64,000 nt of DNA from Candidatus Hamiltonella defensa 5AT (Acyrthosiphon pisum) (GCF_000021705.1 NC_012751.1:1-64000), one strand, 5' to 3'. Counted from the first letter of the stretch, positions 6,813 through 15,839 are shown. Notes: generated by a model not told the origin, from the sequence alone. Made by a program: numbers and translations.

Positions 6813-8327
6813 TTATTTTAATGGGCGCATTGTTGGAAATAGAATAACATCACGGATATTTATACTATTAGTCAATAGCATAATCATACGATCAATACCT
6901 ATTCCTAAACCTGCGGTCGGAGGTAATCCGTGTTCTAGTGCAATAATATAATCTTGATCATAAGACATCGCTTCATGATCGCCTTTTTCTTTTGAGTTTA
7001 ATTGTTCGGTAAAACGTTGAGCTTGATCTTCAGCATCATTCAATTCAGAAAAACCATTGCCAATTTCTTTACCTGCAATAAAAAATTCAAATCGATCCGC
7101 AATAAAAGAATTATGATCATTTCGACGCGCTAATGGTGAAACTTCTGCTGGATATTCAGTAATAAAAGTAGGTTGAATAAGATGTTTTTCTGCCGTTTCT
7201 TCAAAAATTTCACATTGAATTCGCCCTAATTCCCAAAATTTTTCTACACGAACATCTAGAGATTCTGCAATCAGTATCGCCTTATTTTTATCTTCTAAAT
7301 CGTTAATATTAATTTCAGGTCGATATTTTTGAATGGCTTCTTTCATTGTCCATTTTTGAAAAGGTTGACTAAAATCAAAAATATGTTCGCCATATTTTAC
7401 TACATGCGTTCCTAATACGTTTAGGGTTAACTCACGAAAAAGTTCCTCTGTTAACTCAATCAAATCCTGGTGATCCGCATACGCCATGTAAAGCTCCATC
7501 ATGGTAAATTCAGGATTGTGGCGTAATGAAATACCTTCATTACGAAAATTACGATTGATTTCAAATATGCGATCAAATCCCCCGACCACCAAACGTTTTA
7601 AATACAATTCAGGCGCTATTCTCAAGTACATATCGATATTCAGCGCATTATGGTGCGTTAAAAATGGGCGAGCTGCAGCTCCTCCTGGGATAGATTGCAT
7701 CATAGGAGTTTCCACTTCCATAAACCCTTTGCCCATCATAAACTGGCGTAGCATTGAAATTGTTTTTGAACGTAAGATAAAGTTTTTTCGAGATTTTTCG
7801 TTGACGATCAAATCTAAGTAACGTTGACGGTATCGTGCCTCTTGATCTAGAAGCCCGTGAAATTTATCTGGCAGTGGGCGCAATGCTTTCGTGAGTAAAC
7901 GCAATTCGGTGCAATGAACAGAAAGCTCTCCTGTTTTTGTTTTAAACAATCGACCTCGCACCCCTAAAATATCGCCTAAATCCCATTTTTTGAAATCTTC
8001 GTTATAAATGCCTTCTGGTAAATCATCGCGAGAAACGTAAAGTTGAATTCGGCCTTTTGTATCTTGAAGAGTAAAAAAAGAGGCTTTACCCATGATACGT
8101 CTTGTCATCATACGCCCAGCAAGAATCACTTCCTTATTTAAAGCGATAAGTTCTTCGTTTTCTTTATGATCATATTCAGTATGCAAATCACCAGAAAAAT
8201 GTTTCTGACGAAAGTCATTTGGGAAGGCAAAGCTTTTTTTTCGTAATAACGCCAATTTTTCTCGACGAGTTTGTAACTCATGATTAAGTTCTTTTCGCTC
8301 TGTAATAGATATTTTTTCTTCAGACAT
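6813..8327 (-). CDS. lysS: Lysyl-tRNA synthetase, class II
   Basis: 504 residues, matching E. coli LysS (505). It charges tRNA-Lys with lysine in the cytoplasm. The N-terminal OB-fold anticodon-binding domain spans about residues 60-150. The class II catalytic core follows, with motif 2 (FRNEGISLRHNPEFTMMELY) and motif 3 (GLGIGIDRMIMLLTNS, then IRDVILFP). The start ATG lies 9 bases after the prfB stop, the same prfB-lysS operon as in E. coli. Intact, unlike the nearby lysA, so imported or host lysine can still be used for protein synthesis. Confidence 0.97.
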   Translation of the reverse strand: MSEEKISITERKELNHELQTRREKLALLRKKSFAFPNDFRQKHFSGDLHTEYDHKENEELIALNKEVILAGRMMTRRIMGKASFFTLQDTKGRIQLYVSRDDLPEGIYNEDFKKWDLGDILGVRGRLFKTKTGELSVHCTELRLLTKALRPLPDKFHGLLDQEARYRQRYLDLIVNEKSRKNFILRSKTISMLRQFMMGKGFMEVETPMMQSIPGGAAARPFLTHHNALNIDMYLRIAPELYLKRLVVGGFDRIFEINRNFRNEGISLRHNPEFTMMELYMAYADHQDLIELTEELFRELTLNVLGTHVVKYGEHIFDFSQPFQKWTMKEAIQKYRPEININDLEDKNKAILIAESLDVRVEKFWELGRIQCEIFEETAEKHLIQPTFITEYPAEVSPLARRNDHNSFIADRFEFFIAGKEIGNGFSELNDAEDQAQRFTEQLNSKEKGDHEAMSYDQDYIIALEHGLPPTAGLGIGIDRMIMLLTNSINIRDVILFPTMRPLK

Positions 8328-8336
8328 GCTAGATCC

Positions 8337-9435
8337 TTATAATCCCGCTTTTAAACTGGCTTCAATAAATTTATCAAGATAACCATCAAGAACGGCTTGA
8401 GTATTGCGTGTTTCTAAACCCGTGCGTAAATCCTTGATACGAGAATCATCCAATATATAAGAACGAATTTGGCTCCCCCATCCAATGTCTGATTTATTGT
8501 CTTCCATTATTTTTTTATCTGCATTTTTCTTTTGCATTTCAAATTCGTATAGCTTGGCTTTTAACTGTTTGAAGGCCTGCTCTTTATTTTTGTGTTGAGA
8601 GCGATCACTTTGGCATTGAGTGACTATATTGGTGGGTAAATGAGTAATACGTACAGCAGATTCAGTTTTGTTAATATGTTGCCCCCCTGCGCCAGAAGCA
8701 CGATAAACATCAATACGTAAATCGGCAGGATTGATGTCTATATCAATGTTGTCCTCTAATTCAGGATAAACAAAAGCGGACGCAAAAGAAGTATGGCGCC
8801 TGGCGCCTGAATCAAATGGGCTTTTTCTCACTAAGCGATGAACGCCGGTTTCAGTCCGTAACCAGCCAAAAGCATGATCTCCTGTGATTTTAAGAGTCGC
8901 AGATTTTATCCCTGCAACTTCACCATCCGAAATTTCAATAATTTCTGTTTTAAAACCTTTGGAGTCTGCCCAGCGTAGATACATTCGAAGCAACATGTTT
9001 GCCCAGTCTTGTGCTTCTGTACCACCAGAACCTGATTGTAAATCTAGATAACAATCAGCAAAATCATTTTTGCCAGAAAACATTCGACGAAATTCTAAGC
9101 GATTCAATTTTTTGTCTATAGCTTCCAGTTCAAAAACGGCCTCGTTAAAAGTCTCCCGATCCTGAGCTTCAATGGCCAAATCTAGTAAGGTCGATACATC
9201 CTTTAATTCTTTTTCTAATTGACTCAAGGTTTCAACAATTTCCTGTAAAATGGCCCGTTCTTTTCCTAATTTTTGTGCCCACTCAGGCTGTTTCCAAATA
9301 TCAGGTTGTTCTAATTCTGCATTAATTTCCTCTAATCTTTCTTTTTTTTCATCGTAGTCAAAGATACCCCCGGAGAGCTTCAGCTCTATCTGAAAAATTT
9401 TGTATCTGATTTTTTATTAAATTGATTTCAAACAT
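8337..9435 (-). CDS. prfB: Peptide chain release factor 2, with programmed +1 frameshift
   Basis: RF2 reads UGA and UAA stop codons and triggers release of finished proteins. The ATG at 9433-9435 starts 25 codons ending in GGG TAT CTT TGA. Skipping one base at the UGA gives GAC TAC and an uninterrupted frame to 8337, 365 residues in total, exactly the E. coli length. The longest single frame starts only at 9227 and misses 70 residues. The stop-reading SPF motif (KSPFDSG) and the catalytic GGQ (RASGAGGQH) are both present. The frameshift makes RF2 control its own synthesis: scarce RF2 leaves the UGA unread and favours the shift. Upstream partner of lysS. Confidence 0.97.
9357..9371 (-). promoter_or_regulatory. 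RF2 autoregulatory +1 frameshift site
   Basis: The coding strand shows a Shine-Dalgarno-like GGGGG (9367-9371), TAT, the slippery CTT (9361-9363), UGA (9358-9360), then C. This is the conserved RF2 recoding signal. E. coli has AGGGGG where this gene has CGGGGG, so the anti-SD pairing is one base different but the G run is kept. Confidence 0.93.
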
Positions 9436-9712
9436 GTTGGTGTGCCTTAGGTTTTTTGGCAAATTGATATGGCATTTTAATCAGTAATTATAATGGATTG
9501 AAATGATGCTGAATAGTCTCGCTTATCAGAAACAGGGCTGTCCTATCAAATAGGAAAGACTATTAAAAAAATCATTTGAGGGACCTAAGACAAAGCAATA
9601 TTGAGTAATAAAACTCCCTTGCAGTCTATGATGGCATGGTACACACTTAAGCCTTATGTCTGAAATTTTCAAAAAACCATACTATCCTCAGGGAAGTGAC
9701 AATATAAACATG

Positions 9713-12340
9713 ATGCACAATAGTACTGCTGATATACGTCAAAAATTTCTTGATTTTTTCAAGAGCAAAGGACACCAAGTGGTATCAAGTAGTTCCTTGA
9801 TCCCTCATCATGATCCTACACTGTTGTTTACCAACGCGGGAATGAATCCTTTTAAAAATATTTTTTTAGGGATACAAGATCCGGATTTTTCTCGTGCAAC
9901 CAGCTCACAGCGTTGTGTACGGGCAGGTGGAAAACATAATGATCTCGAGAATGTGGGCTATACTGCTCGCCATCACACTTTTTTTGAGATGCTGGGTAAC
10001 TTTAGTTTTGGTGATTATTTTAAACAACAAGCCATTTATTTTGCTTGGGAACTTTTGACGGGATCCGAATGGTTTCATTTACCTAAAGATCGGCTTTATG
10101 TCACCGTTTATTCAACAGACGATGAGGCCTATAACATATGGGCAGATGAAATTGGTATTCCACGTGAACGGATTATCCGGATTGGTGATAATAAAGGCGC
10201 TGCCTTTTGTTCTGATAATTTTTGGCAAATGGGTGAAACAGGCCCATGTGGTCCTTGTAGCGAAATTTTTTACGATCATGGCGATCATCTTTGGGGTGGG
10301 CTGCCAGGGAGCCCTGAGGAAGAGGGTGACCGCTATATTGAAATTTGGAACATTGTATTTATGCAGTTTAACCGTCTTGCAGATGGTACGATGTTGCCTT
10401 TACCCAAGCCTTCTGTTGATACGGGTATGGGGTTAGAACGGATGGCAGCTGTATTACAGAATGTGTCTTCTAACTATGAGATTGACCTGTTTCGTGATCT
10501 TATCTCAGGGGTTAAAAAAGTGACGGGTGCCACGGATGACTCAAATCCATCTTTAAGGGTTATCGCCGATCATATTCGCGCTTGTGCTTTTTTGATTTTT
10601 GATGGTGTCAGGCCTTCAAACGAAGGTAGAGGTTATGTTTTAAGGCGCATCATTCGTCGTGCCATTCGACATGGGAATAAATTAGGCGTTAAAAAGCCTT
10701 TTTTTTATCAGTTATTAACGTCTCTGATTGGAGTCATGAAACCAATCACCGATCAACTCAAACATCATCAAGTGATGATTGAGCAGGTATTAAAAACAGA
10801 AGAAGAGCTGTTTTCTCATACTTTAGAGAGGGGTTTATCTCTGTTAGATAAAAAACTCGATCACCTCAAAGGGGACACCCTGGAAGGCGAAACGGCTTTT
10901 CTTTTATATGACACTTACGGATTTCCACTCGATTTAACAGCCGATGTCTGTCGTGAACGAAATTTAAAAATAGATGAAGTGACATTTCATCAAAAAATGT
11001 CGGAACAACGCGCCAGGGCGCGTCAAGCCAGCGCATTCTCGACAGATTACAATAAATTCATTCGGGTAGCTCATCACACTGAGTTTTGTGGTTATGAACA
11101 GCTGCAGCAAACAACCGTCATCAAGGCTCTTTTTTTTCGTGGAGAAGAAATCAATGAAATTCATGCCGGTCAAGAGGCCCTTGTCATATTAGACAAGACA
11201 CCTTTTTACGCAGAATCAGGTGGACAGGTTGGGGATAAAGGTTATCTGAAAAGTACAACGGCACATTTTATGGTGTCTGATACACAAAAATATGGTCAGG
11301 CCATCGTCCATTTAGGGCAGCCTTCTAAAGGATCGTTACGAATTAGTGATCACATTCAGGCTTGTGTTAATAATAAAGTTCGCGACCACATTCGATCAAA
11401 TCATTCTGCGACACATTTGCTTCATGCAGCACTACGGCAAGTTTTAGGGAAACATGTTGTTCAAAAAGGGTCTCTGGTCAATGAAAAATGCTGTCGTTTT
11501 GATTTTTCTCATTTTAAAATGATGACCCCTGATGAAATTGAAAATGTTGAATCGTTGGTCAATCAACAGATTCGTCAAAATCATCTTATCGAAACTCAGA
11601 TCATGTCACTTGAGGACGCTAAAAAGAAAGGTGCCACCGCTTTATTTGGTGAAAAATATGAGGATCAGGTCAGAGTGTTGAGCATGGGTGATTTTTCTAT
11701 TGAGCTTTGTGGTGGGACCCATGCCCGACGTACTGGTGATATCGGTTTATTTCATATCACATCAGAATCAAGTACAGCTGCTGGCATCAGACGTATTGAA
11801 GCCATAACAGGTGAAGAGGCAAATGCACTCTTATGTCAACAAAGGAATGTATTACAAGATCTCGCTCGTTTGCTAAAGAGCGATGAAAAGGGGTTGATTG
11901 AAAGGATTGGGATAATCATAGATCGCAATAAAGTTTTGGAAAAAAAATTACAACACTTTAAAGATCAAGAAATACTGCAAAAAACCTCATTGCTATTAAA
12001 AAATGTAAAACAAATAAAGGAAATAAAAATTTTGATAGCTCAGCTAGATGCCGTAGAGCCCATTCTTCTGCGAAGAATGATAGATGATTTAAAAAATCAA
12101 TTAGGCTCTGCGGTGATTTTGTTAGCAAATGTGACAAAAAATAAAATTTCATTTATTGCTGGTGTTACAAAAAATTTAACTCAACAAATAAAAGCAGATG
12201 ATTTAATACACTATATTGCACCCAAAATTGGAGGGAAAGGGGGTGGTCGAGCCGATATGGCCCAAGCTGGGGGAACAAATATCAACTCTTTGGCGACTGT
12301 ATTAGCCGAAGCAGAAAAATGGATAGTCTCACATTCATAA
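9713..12340 (+). CDS. alaS: Alanyl-tRNA synthetase
   Basis: 875 residues from the ATG at 9713 (E. coli 876). It charges tRNA-Ala and edits mischarged Ser/Gly. The class II catalytic domain opens with STADIRQKFLDFFKSKGHQ and holds ERMAAVLQ near residue 245. The editing domain has the zinc-binding HSATHLLHAALRQ and CGGTHARRTGDIG. The C-terminal domain ends with GGKGGGRADMAQAGGT. An ATG at 9656 would add 19 residues with no family match; the ATG pair at 9710/9713 aligns with E. coli. Followed by csrA and the Ser/Arg tRNAs, as in E. coli, but recA and recX, which lie upstream in E. coli, are not here (recA is at 21.7 kb). The upstream gap 9436-9655 shows no further gene. Confidence 0.96.
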   Translation: MHNSTADIRQKFLDFFKSKGHQVVSSSSLIPHHDPTLLFTNAGMNPFKNIFLGIQDPDFSRATSSQRCVRAGGKHNDLENVGYTARHHTFFEMLGNFSFGDYFKQQAIYFAWELLTGSEWFHLPKDRLYVTVYSTDDEAYNIWADEIGIPRERIIRIGDNKGAAFCSDNFWQMGETGPCGPCSEIFYDHGDHLWGGLPGSPEEEGDRYIEIWNIVFMQFNRLADGTMLPLPKPSVDTGMGLERMAAVLQNVSSNYEIDLFRDLISGVKKVTGATDDSNPSLRVIADHIRACAFLIFDGVRPSNEGRGYVLRRIIRRAIRHGNKLGVKKPFFYQLLTSLIGVMKPITDQLKHHQVMIEQVLKTEEELFSHTLERGLSLLDKKLDHLKGDTLEGETAFLLYDTYGFPLDLTADVCRERNLKIDEVTFHQKMSEQRARARQASAFSTDYNKFIRVAHHTEFCGYEQLQQTTVIKALFFRGEEINEIHAGQEALVILDKTPFYAESGGQVGDKGYLKSTTAHFMVSDTQKYGQAIVHLGQPSKGSLRISDHIQACVNNKVRDHIRSNHSATHLLHAALRQVLGKHVVQKGSLVNEKCCRFDFSHFKMMTPDEIENVESLVNQQIRQNHLIETQIMSLEDAKKKGATALFGEKYEDQVRVLSMGDFSIELCGGTHARRTGDIGLFHITSESSTAAGIRRIEAITGEEANALLCQQRNVLQDLARLLKSDEKGLIERIGIIIDRNKVLEKKLQHFKDQEILQKTSLLLKNVKQIKEIKILIAQLDAVEPILLRRMIDDLKNQLGSAVILLANVTKNKISFIAGVTKNLTQQIKADDLIHYIAPKIGGKGGGRADMAQAGGTNINSLATVLAEAEKWIVSHS

Positions 12341-12364
12341 ATGTTTAATATATAAAAAGCAAAG

Positions 12365-12499
12365 CTCTTAGCTTCAACTAAACTTTTATTTCAAAGTTAG
12401 AAATCTGAAGTTAGAAATCTGAATGGGTTGCTTACATGTTATGTGGCTATATCAGCTATTTTTTACGGTAGACCATAGATCTAGCCGAGAAGCTAAGAG
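12365..12499. repeat. 135-base segment bounded by 11-base inverted repeats, upstream of csrA
   Basis: CTCTTAGCTTC at 12365-12375 is the exact reverse complement of GAAGCTAAGAG at 12489-12499. Between them lies a perfect tandem duplication of a 14-base unit (12394-12407 and 12408-12421). The segment fills most of the alaS-csrA gap and ends 33 bases before the csrA start. It could be a small transposon relic or a folded csrA leader in which the two ends pair. No coding potential was seen. Confidence 0.55.
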
Positions 12500-12532
12500 G
12501 TGCAATTTTTTTTAATTTTTAAGGAGAAAAAC

Positions 12533-12769
12533 ATGCTTATTCTGACTCGTCGAGTTGGTGAGACGCTGATTATTGAAGATAATATTACAGTAACAGTATT
12601 AGGTGTAAAAGGTAACCAAGTACGAATTGGTATCAATGCTCCAAAAGAGGTCGCTGTCCACCGTGAAGAAATTTACAACCGTATTCAAGCAGATAAAAAA
12701 GATGAAAGAAATGAAAGAAATGATAAATATGAAAAAAAGTATCAAAACGAAGACGCTTGTGACAAGTAA
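12533..12769 (+). CDS. csrA: CsrA, post-transcriptional regulator, with an extended C-terminus
   Basis: CsrA is a small dimeric RNA-binding protein that masks ribosome sites on target mRNAs with GGA motifs. Residues 1-53 match E. coli CsrA almost fully, including the N-terminal MLILTRRVGE strand and the RNA-contacting VHREEIY (Arg44). The ATG at 12533 has an AAGGAG site 7 bases upstream; a start at 12500 is not supported. E. coli CsrA has 61 residues; this one has 78, because the usual short tail is replaced by a long charged one rich in K, D, E, N and R (KKDERNERNDKYEKKYQNED). The tail codes come from A-rich GAAAGAAAT-like repeats. Position after alaS and before tRNA-Ser is conserved. Confidence 0.94.
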   Translation: MLILTRRVGETLIIEDNITVTVLGVKGNQVRIGINAPKEVAVHREEIYNRIQADKKDERNERNDKYEKKYQNEDACDK

Positions 12770-12889
12770 GAAAATGAATAAATTGGAATTAAGTCATATT
12801 TTTAATGTGATTAATTTTGATGAGATATATTTTTAATCGGCGCGAAGATTTTTTTATCATTAAAATCTCGCTTAACCAGGAAAAACCGT

Positions 12890-12917
12890 TTGACTTATAA
12901 GCTTGAAAAAGTAATAT
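12890..12917 (+). promoter_or_regulatory. Sigma-70-type promoter for the tRNA-Ser/tRNA-Arg pair
   Basis: TTGACT (12890-12895), a 16-base spacer, then TAATAT (12912-12917), followed by a relatively G/C-rich start region typical of stable-RNA promoters. The tRNA-Ser begins about 75 bases after the predicted start point. Predicted by eye from the consensus. Confidence 0.65.
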
Positions 12918-12999
12918 GTGCAGCCTTGTTGTTTCAAGAAAAGCTATTTTTTAGTGGAAGTTTTCGATTAATCAAGATCGATACTTTTGACAAAATGCT

Positions 13000-13092
13000 G
13001 GTGAGGTGGCCGAGAGGCTGAAGGCGCTCCCCTGCTAAGGGAGTATATAGTTAAAAGCTGTATCGAGGGTTCGAATCCCTCCCTCACCGCCA
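13000..13092 (+). tRNA. serV: tRNA-Ser (anticodon GCU)
   Basis: A 93-base class II tRNA with a long variable arm. The acceptor GGTGAGG pairs with CCTCACC and the CCA end is encoded. The anticodon loop reads CTGCTAA, giving GCU, and the T loop reads GGTTCGAATCC. Nearly identical to E. coli serV and in the same place after csrA. It reads AGC/AGU codons. Confidence 0.98.
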
Positions 13093-13101
13093 GTTTATTT
13101 A

Positions 13102-13178
13102 GCACCCGTAGCTCAGCTGGATAGAGTACCCGGCTACGAACCGGGCGGTCGGAGGTTCGAATCCTCCTGGGTGCACCA
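13102..13178 (+). tRNA. tRNA-Arg (anticodon ACG)
   Basis: A 77-base tRNA 9 bases after tRNA-Ser. The acceptor GCACCCG pairs with TGGGTGC, the anticodon loop is CTACGAA (ACG, edited to ICG in related bacteria), the T loop is normal and CCA is encoded. E. coli carries four or so copies (argQZYV) at this spot; only one is left here. Confidence 0.98.
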
Positions 13179-13209
13179 AAGTTTTTTGTTATCAATTCGT
13201 TCGATAAAA

Positions 13210-13242
13210 AACCCGGGATCTGTTTGGATGCCGGGTTCTTTG
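13210..13242 (+). terminator. Terminator of the tRNA operon
   Basis: AACCCGG (13210-13216) pairs with CCGGGTT (13231-13237), with extra pairing inside the loop, and TCTTTG follows. It lies 31 bases after tRNA-Arg and before the convergent nhaP2. Confidence 0.75.
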
Positions 13243-13263
13243 TCAGTGATGATAGATGATGAA

Positions 13264-15036
13264 TTAATTTATCGGTTTGGTAGATTCATCTGAAATTTTT
13301 GATCTTTTTTTATCTCTCATTATTTTTATGCCTACTTTACTCACTCGTTGAGATTCCATTTCAGCAATGGTCCAGGTTAATCCGTCCCAATTTATTTGAT
13401 CACCTATCACTGGCTCCTTTTCAAGTAAATAGATCACAAATTCGCCTAAACTCTTTTGTTGGTCAGCGACTTTTTCTAAATTTAATCCATAAATACGAGA
13501 AATTTCTTCTAATTTTGCATCAGCATCAAGAATGAAATCACCAAAGAACCTTTCATCAATCTGAACACGAGGGGTATGACTGAAAAGCTTACCCAGAGCA
13601 GGGAGATCACGTTCATGTCCTATCACACATAAAATATCTCCGTCCTTCAAACGGGTGCTCCCTGTAGGATGAAGCAGATTTTTGTCACGAAAAAGCCCTG
13701 AAATTCTGGTACCTTCCGGCATCTCTAAATCACGTAAAGCAGCACCGACACACCATTGGTCCGAACTGAGCTGATACGTAAATTGTTCCCATTCATTGTT
13801 AATATCGATATCTAATCCAACACGGGAAATCGGCGCCAATCGAGGAGGTACCACTAATTTGGTTTTACGTGCAGCAAACGAAAGAGTGCTACCTTGTACC
13901 AACAAGGAGATTAACACAATGAAAAAGGCGACATTGAAAAATAAATGTGCATTCGCCAACCCTGCCATCATGGGGAAAACAGCGAGAATAATGGGCACAG
14001 CACCCCTTAATCCTACCCAAGAAATAAAAATACGCTCACGAAAATTAAAACTATGAAAAGGAAGTAATCCAATAAAAACAGAAAGAGGGCGGGCAAACAA
14101 AATCATCCAAAGAGACAACAGCAACGCCGGAATCGCAATTGTGATTAAATCTGTTGGATTGATTAATAAACCCAATACTAAAAACATACCGATTTGGCTT
14201 AACCATGCCAGTCCGTCTAAAGTATGGAGTATACCGAAACGGTTACGAATAGGGCGATTCCCCAACACCAGACCACAAAGATAAACAGATAAAATTCCGC
14301 TGCCATTCATAGAGGTCGTTAAAGAAAAAGTCACCAGTCCTCCTGCCAGCGCTAATAAAGGATAAAGCCCATTAGCAAGGTTCATTCGGTTAATAAGGAG
14401 CAATAATAACCTTCCTCCTCCTAAGCCTATCAGGATCCCAAGACCAAATTGCTGTAATAAATCAACTAAAAACATCCAGTCTAAATGAGTTTGCCCATTG
14501 GAGATCATGGATATTAAAGTTATCGTCAAAAAAACCGCCATCGGATCATTACTGCCGGATTCAATTTCAAGAGTGGCACTCACACGTTCATTAAGGCCTT
14601 TGCCCCCTAATAATGAAAACACGGCCGCGGCATCGGTAGATCCGATAATGGCTCCTATCAACAAACCCTGAATAATATCTAAATGAAAAAGCCAAGCAGC
14701 CATAACACCCGTTAAACTTGTGGTGATCATGACGCCCACAGTGGCAAGTGATAAAGCAGGCCAAAGTGCTACACGAAATGAAGAGGCGCGTGTTCGCATA
14801 CCTCCATCAAGCAAAATAACTGCTAATGCCAGGTTGCTGATCAGATAAGCGATGGGATAATTATCAAAAGCGATACCTCCCACACCTTCTCCCCCTGCCA
14901 GCATGCCAATAGCAAGAAAAATAACCAGAATAGGGATGCCCAGACGAGAGGATAAGGAACTTAATAAAATACTCGTTCCCACCAATATGGAGCCAATCAA
15001 AAAAAGATTATTAATAGTGATGGCATTCAAGATCAT
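13264..15036 (-). CDS. nhaP2: K+/H+ antiporter NhaP2 (CvrA)
   Basis: A 590-residue inner-membrane cation/proton antiporter (CPA1 family), close to E. coli CvrA (578). About twelve hydrophobic helices fill residues 1-400. The ion-binding region is kept (GSTDAAAVFSLL; ESGSNDPMAVFLT). A cytoplasmic TrkA-C-type domain follows (GAALRDLEMPEGTRI; GDILCVIGHERDL), then a CorC/HlyC-type C-terminal domain (VIGDQINWDGLTWTIAE). It expels excess K+ and helps control cell volume and pH. The ATG has an AAGGAG site 6 bases upstream. It stands alone, downstream of the ftsK remnant. Confidence 0.93.
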   Translation of the reverse strand: MILNAITINNLFLIGSILVGTSILLSSLSSRLGIPILVIFLAIGMLAGGEGVGGIAFDNYPIAYLISNLALAVILLDGGMRTRASSFRVALWPALSLATVGVMITTSLTGVMAAWLFHLDIIQGLLIGAIIGSTDAAAVFSLLGGKGLNERVSATLEIESGSNDPMAVFLTITLISMISNGQTHLDWMFLVDLLQQFGLGILIGLGGGRLLLLLINRMNLANGLYPLLALAGGLVTFSLTTSMNGSGILSVYLCGLVLGNRPIRNRFGILHTLDGLAWLSQIGMFLVLGLLINPTDLITIAIPALLLSLWMILFARPLSVFIGLLPFHSFNFRERIFISWVGLRGAVPIILAVFPMMAGLANAHLFFNVAFFIVLISLLVQGSTLSFAARKTKLVVPPRLAPISRVGLDIDINNEWEQFTYQLSSDQWCVGAALRDLEMPEGTRISGLFRDKNLLHPTGSTRLKDGDILCVIGHERDLPALGKLFSHTPRVQIDERFFGDFILDADAKLEEISRIYGLNLEKVADQQKSLGEFVIYLLEKEPVIGDQINWDGLTWTIAEMESQRVSKVGIKIMRDKKRSKISDESTKPIN

Positions 15037-15151
15037 CTTCTCCTTATTATTTATATTGATATTTATTTTTATAAAAAAATAAATTTTAATTAAAAAATAG
15101 TATAAGCATTATACAGATAAAACTCGATTTCACTTGAAATTTACATTGGCT

Positions 15152-15235
15152 TTACAAATCAGCAGGAACCAATACTTCACGATTACCACTGTGGACTGGT
15201 GGGACAACAATCTTTTATCTTTCAGTTGTTTAACT
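15152..15235 (-). pseudogene. ftsK: Remnant of the FtsK C-terminal gamma domain
   Basis: Just past the ftsK stop, a different frame reads KIVVPPVHSGNREVLVPADL then TAA (15152-15154). E. coli FtsK ends in a very similar GNREVLAPPPFD. The codons before it, in yet another frame, read VKQLKDKR and match the last helix of the gamma winged-helix domain; one missing A in GATAAAAGATTG separates the two. So the whole linker and motor, about 1,000 codons, has been deleted and only the last 25 or so codons survive as debris. It is not translatable as a protein. Confidence 0.8.
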
Positions 15236-15839
15236 AAAGAGTGCGAATAAAAAAGACCAAACGGATTGTATAAACACCTATTTTCTCGGCAAGAAGCAAC
15301 CAGGAATAACCTGTCAACAGAGTGGCACCTAGTGCCCAGATCAACAAGAACAGCATGGTGATAGTTAAATGATTAAAATGAAACAACATCTCATGATTCA
15401 CTACATACCCCAGTAAACCTCCTGATAAAAAATAATAAAAATCGTTAAAACTAGGGGTTATGAGAGAGCAAGAGGCAAATATCAATAATATGCTCCCCAT
15501 CAAACGGAATGAAAGACGGAAATAATTTTTTGATTTTTTATTTTTGTTTTCATAAAAGATCGTGCCACAAAATAAAAAAATAACAGGGGATAAAGCATAA
15601 GCACAAAGTCCAAAAATAAAAAACAAGAGTCCTGCTATATAGGCTCCGACATGACCTCCTGGATTGTGAACAGAATCATGCCAGGCTGTTTGAAACCAAC
15701 TGGGATCCGATGGATCGAAACTGAACAATATCAGCATCAAATAAGTGGCGAAAATACATAAAATAGCCAACACACTTTCAAAGCCTTTTTTTTTAATAAA
15801 AAGGGTATTTTCTTTTATATTATTTTTTTCTTGATCCAA
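15234..15839 (-). CDS. ftsK: FtsK reduced to its N-terminal membrane domain
   Basis: 201 residues that match only the first fifth of FtsK. Four membrane helices are seen (about 22-44, 68-95, 108-130, 156-180), with the conserved periplasmic DPSDPSWFQTAWHDSVHN loop after the first. In E. coli this N-terminal domain alone supports septum assembly. The C-terminal DNA translocase, which clears DNA from the septum and activates XerCD at dif, is missing; a scrap of its end lies downstream. The start is TTG at 15837-15839 with an AGAGG site; it aligns with E. coli MSQE. In E. coli lrp lies between trxB and ftsK; here lrp is gone and trxB is directly divergent. Probably a working division protein. 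Confidence 0.85.
   Translation of the reverse strand: MDQEKNNIKENTLFIKKKGFESVLAILCIFATYLMLILFSFDPSDPSWFQTAWHDSVHNPGGHVGAYIAGLLFFIFGLCAYALSPVIFLFCGTIFYENKNKKSKNYFRLSFRLMGSILLIFASCSLITPSFNDFYYFLSGGLLGYVVNHEMLFHFNHLTITMLFLLIWALGATLLTGYSWLLLAEKIGVYTIRLVFFIRTL

Noticed and set aside
12968..13195. A 75-codon minus-strand frame over the tRNAs
   Set aside because: It is the antisense of tRNA-Ser and tRNA-Arg; such frames are a well-known source of false proteins.
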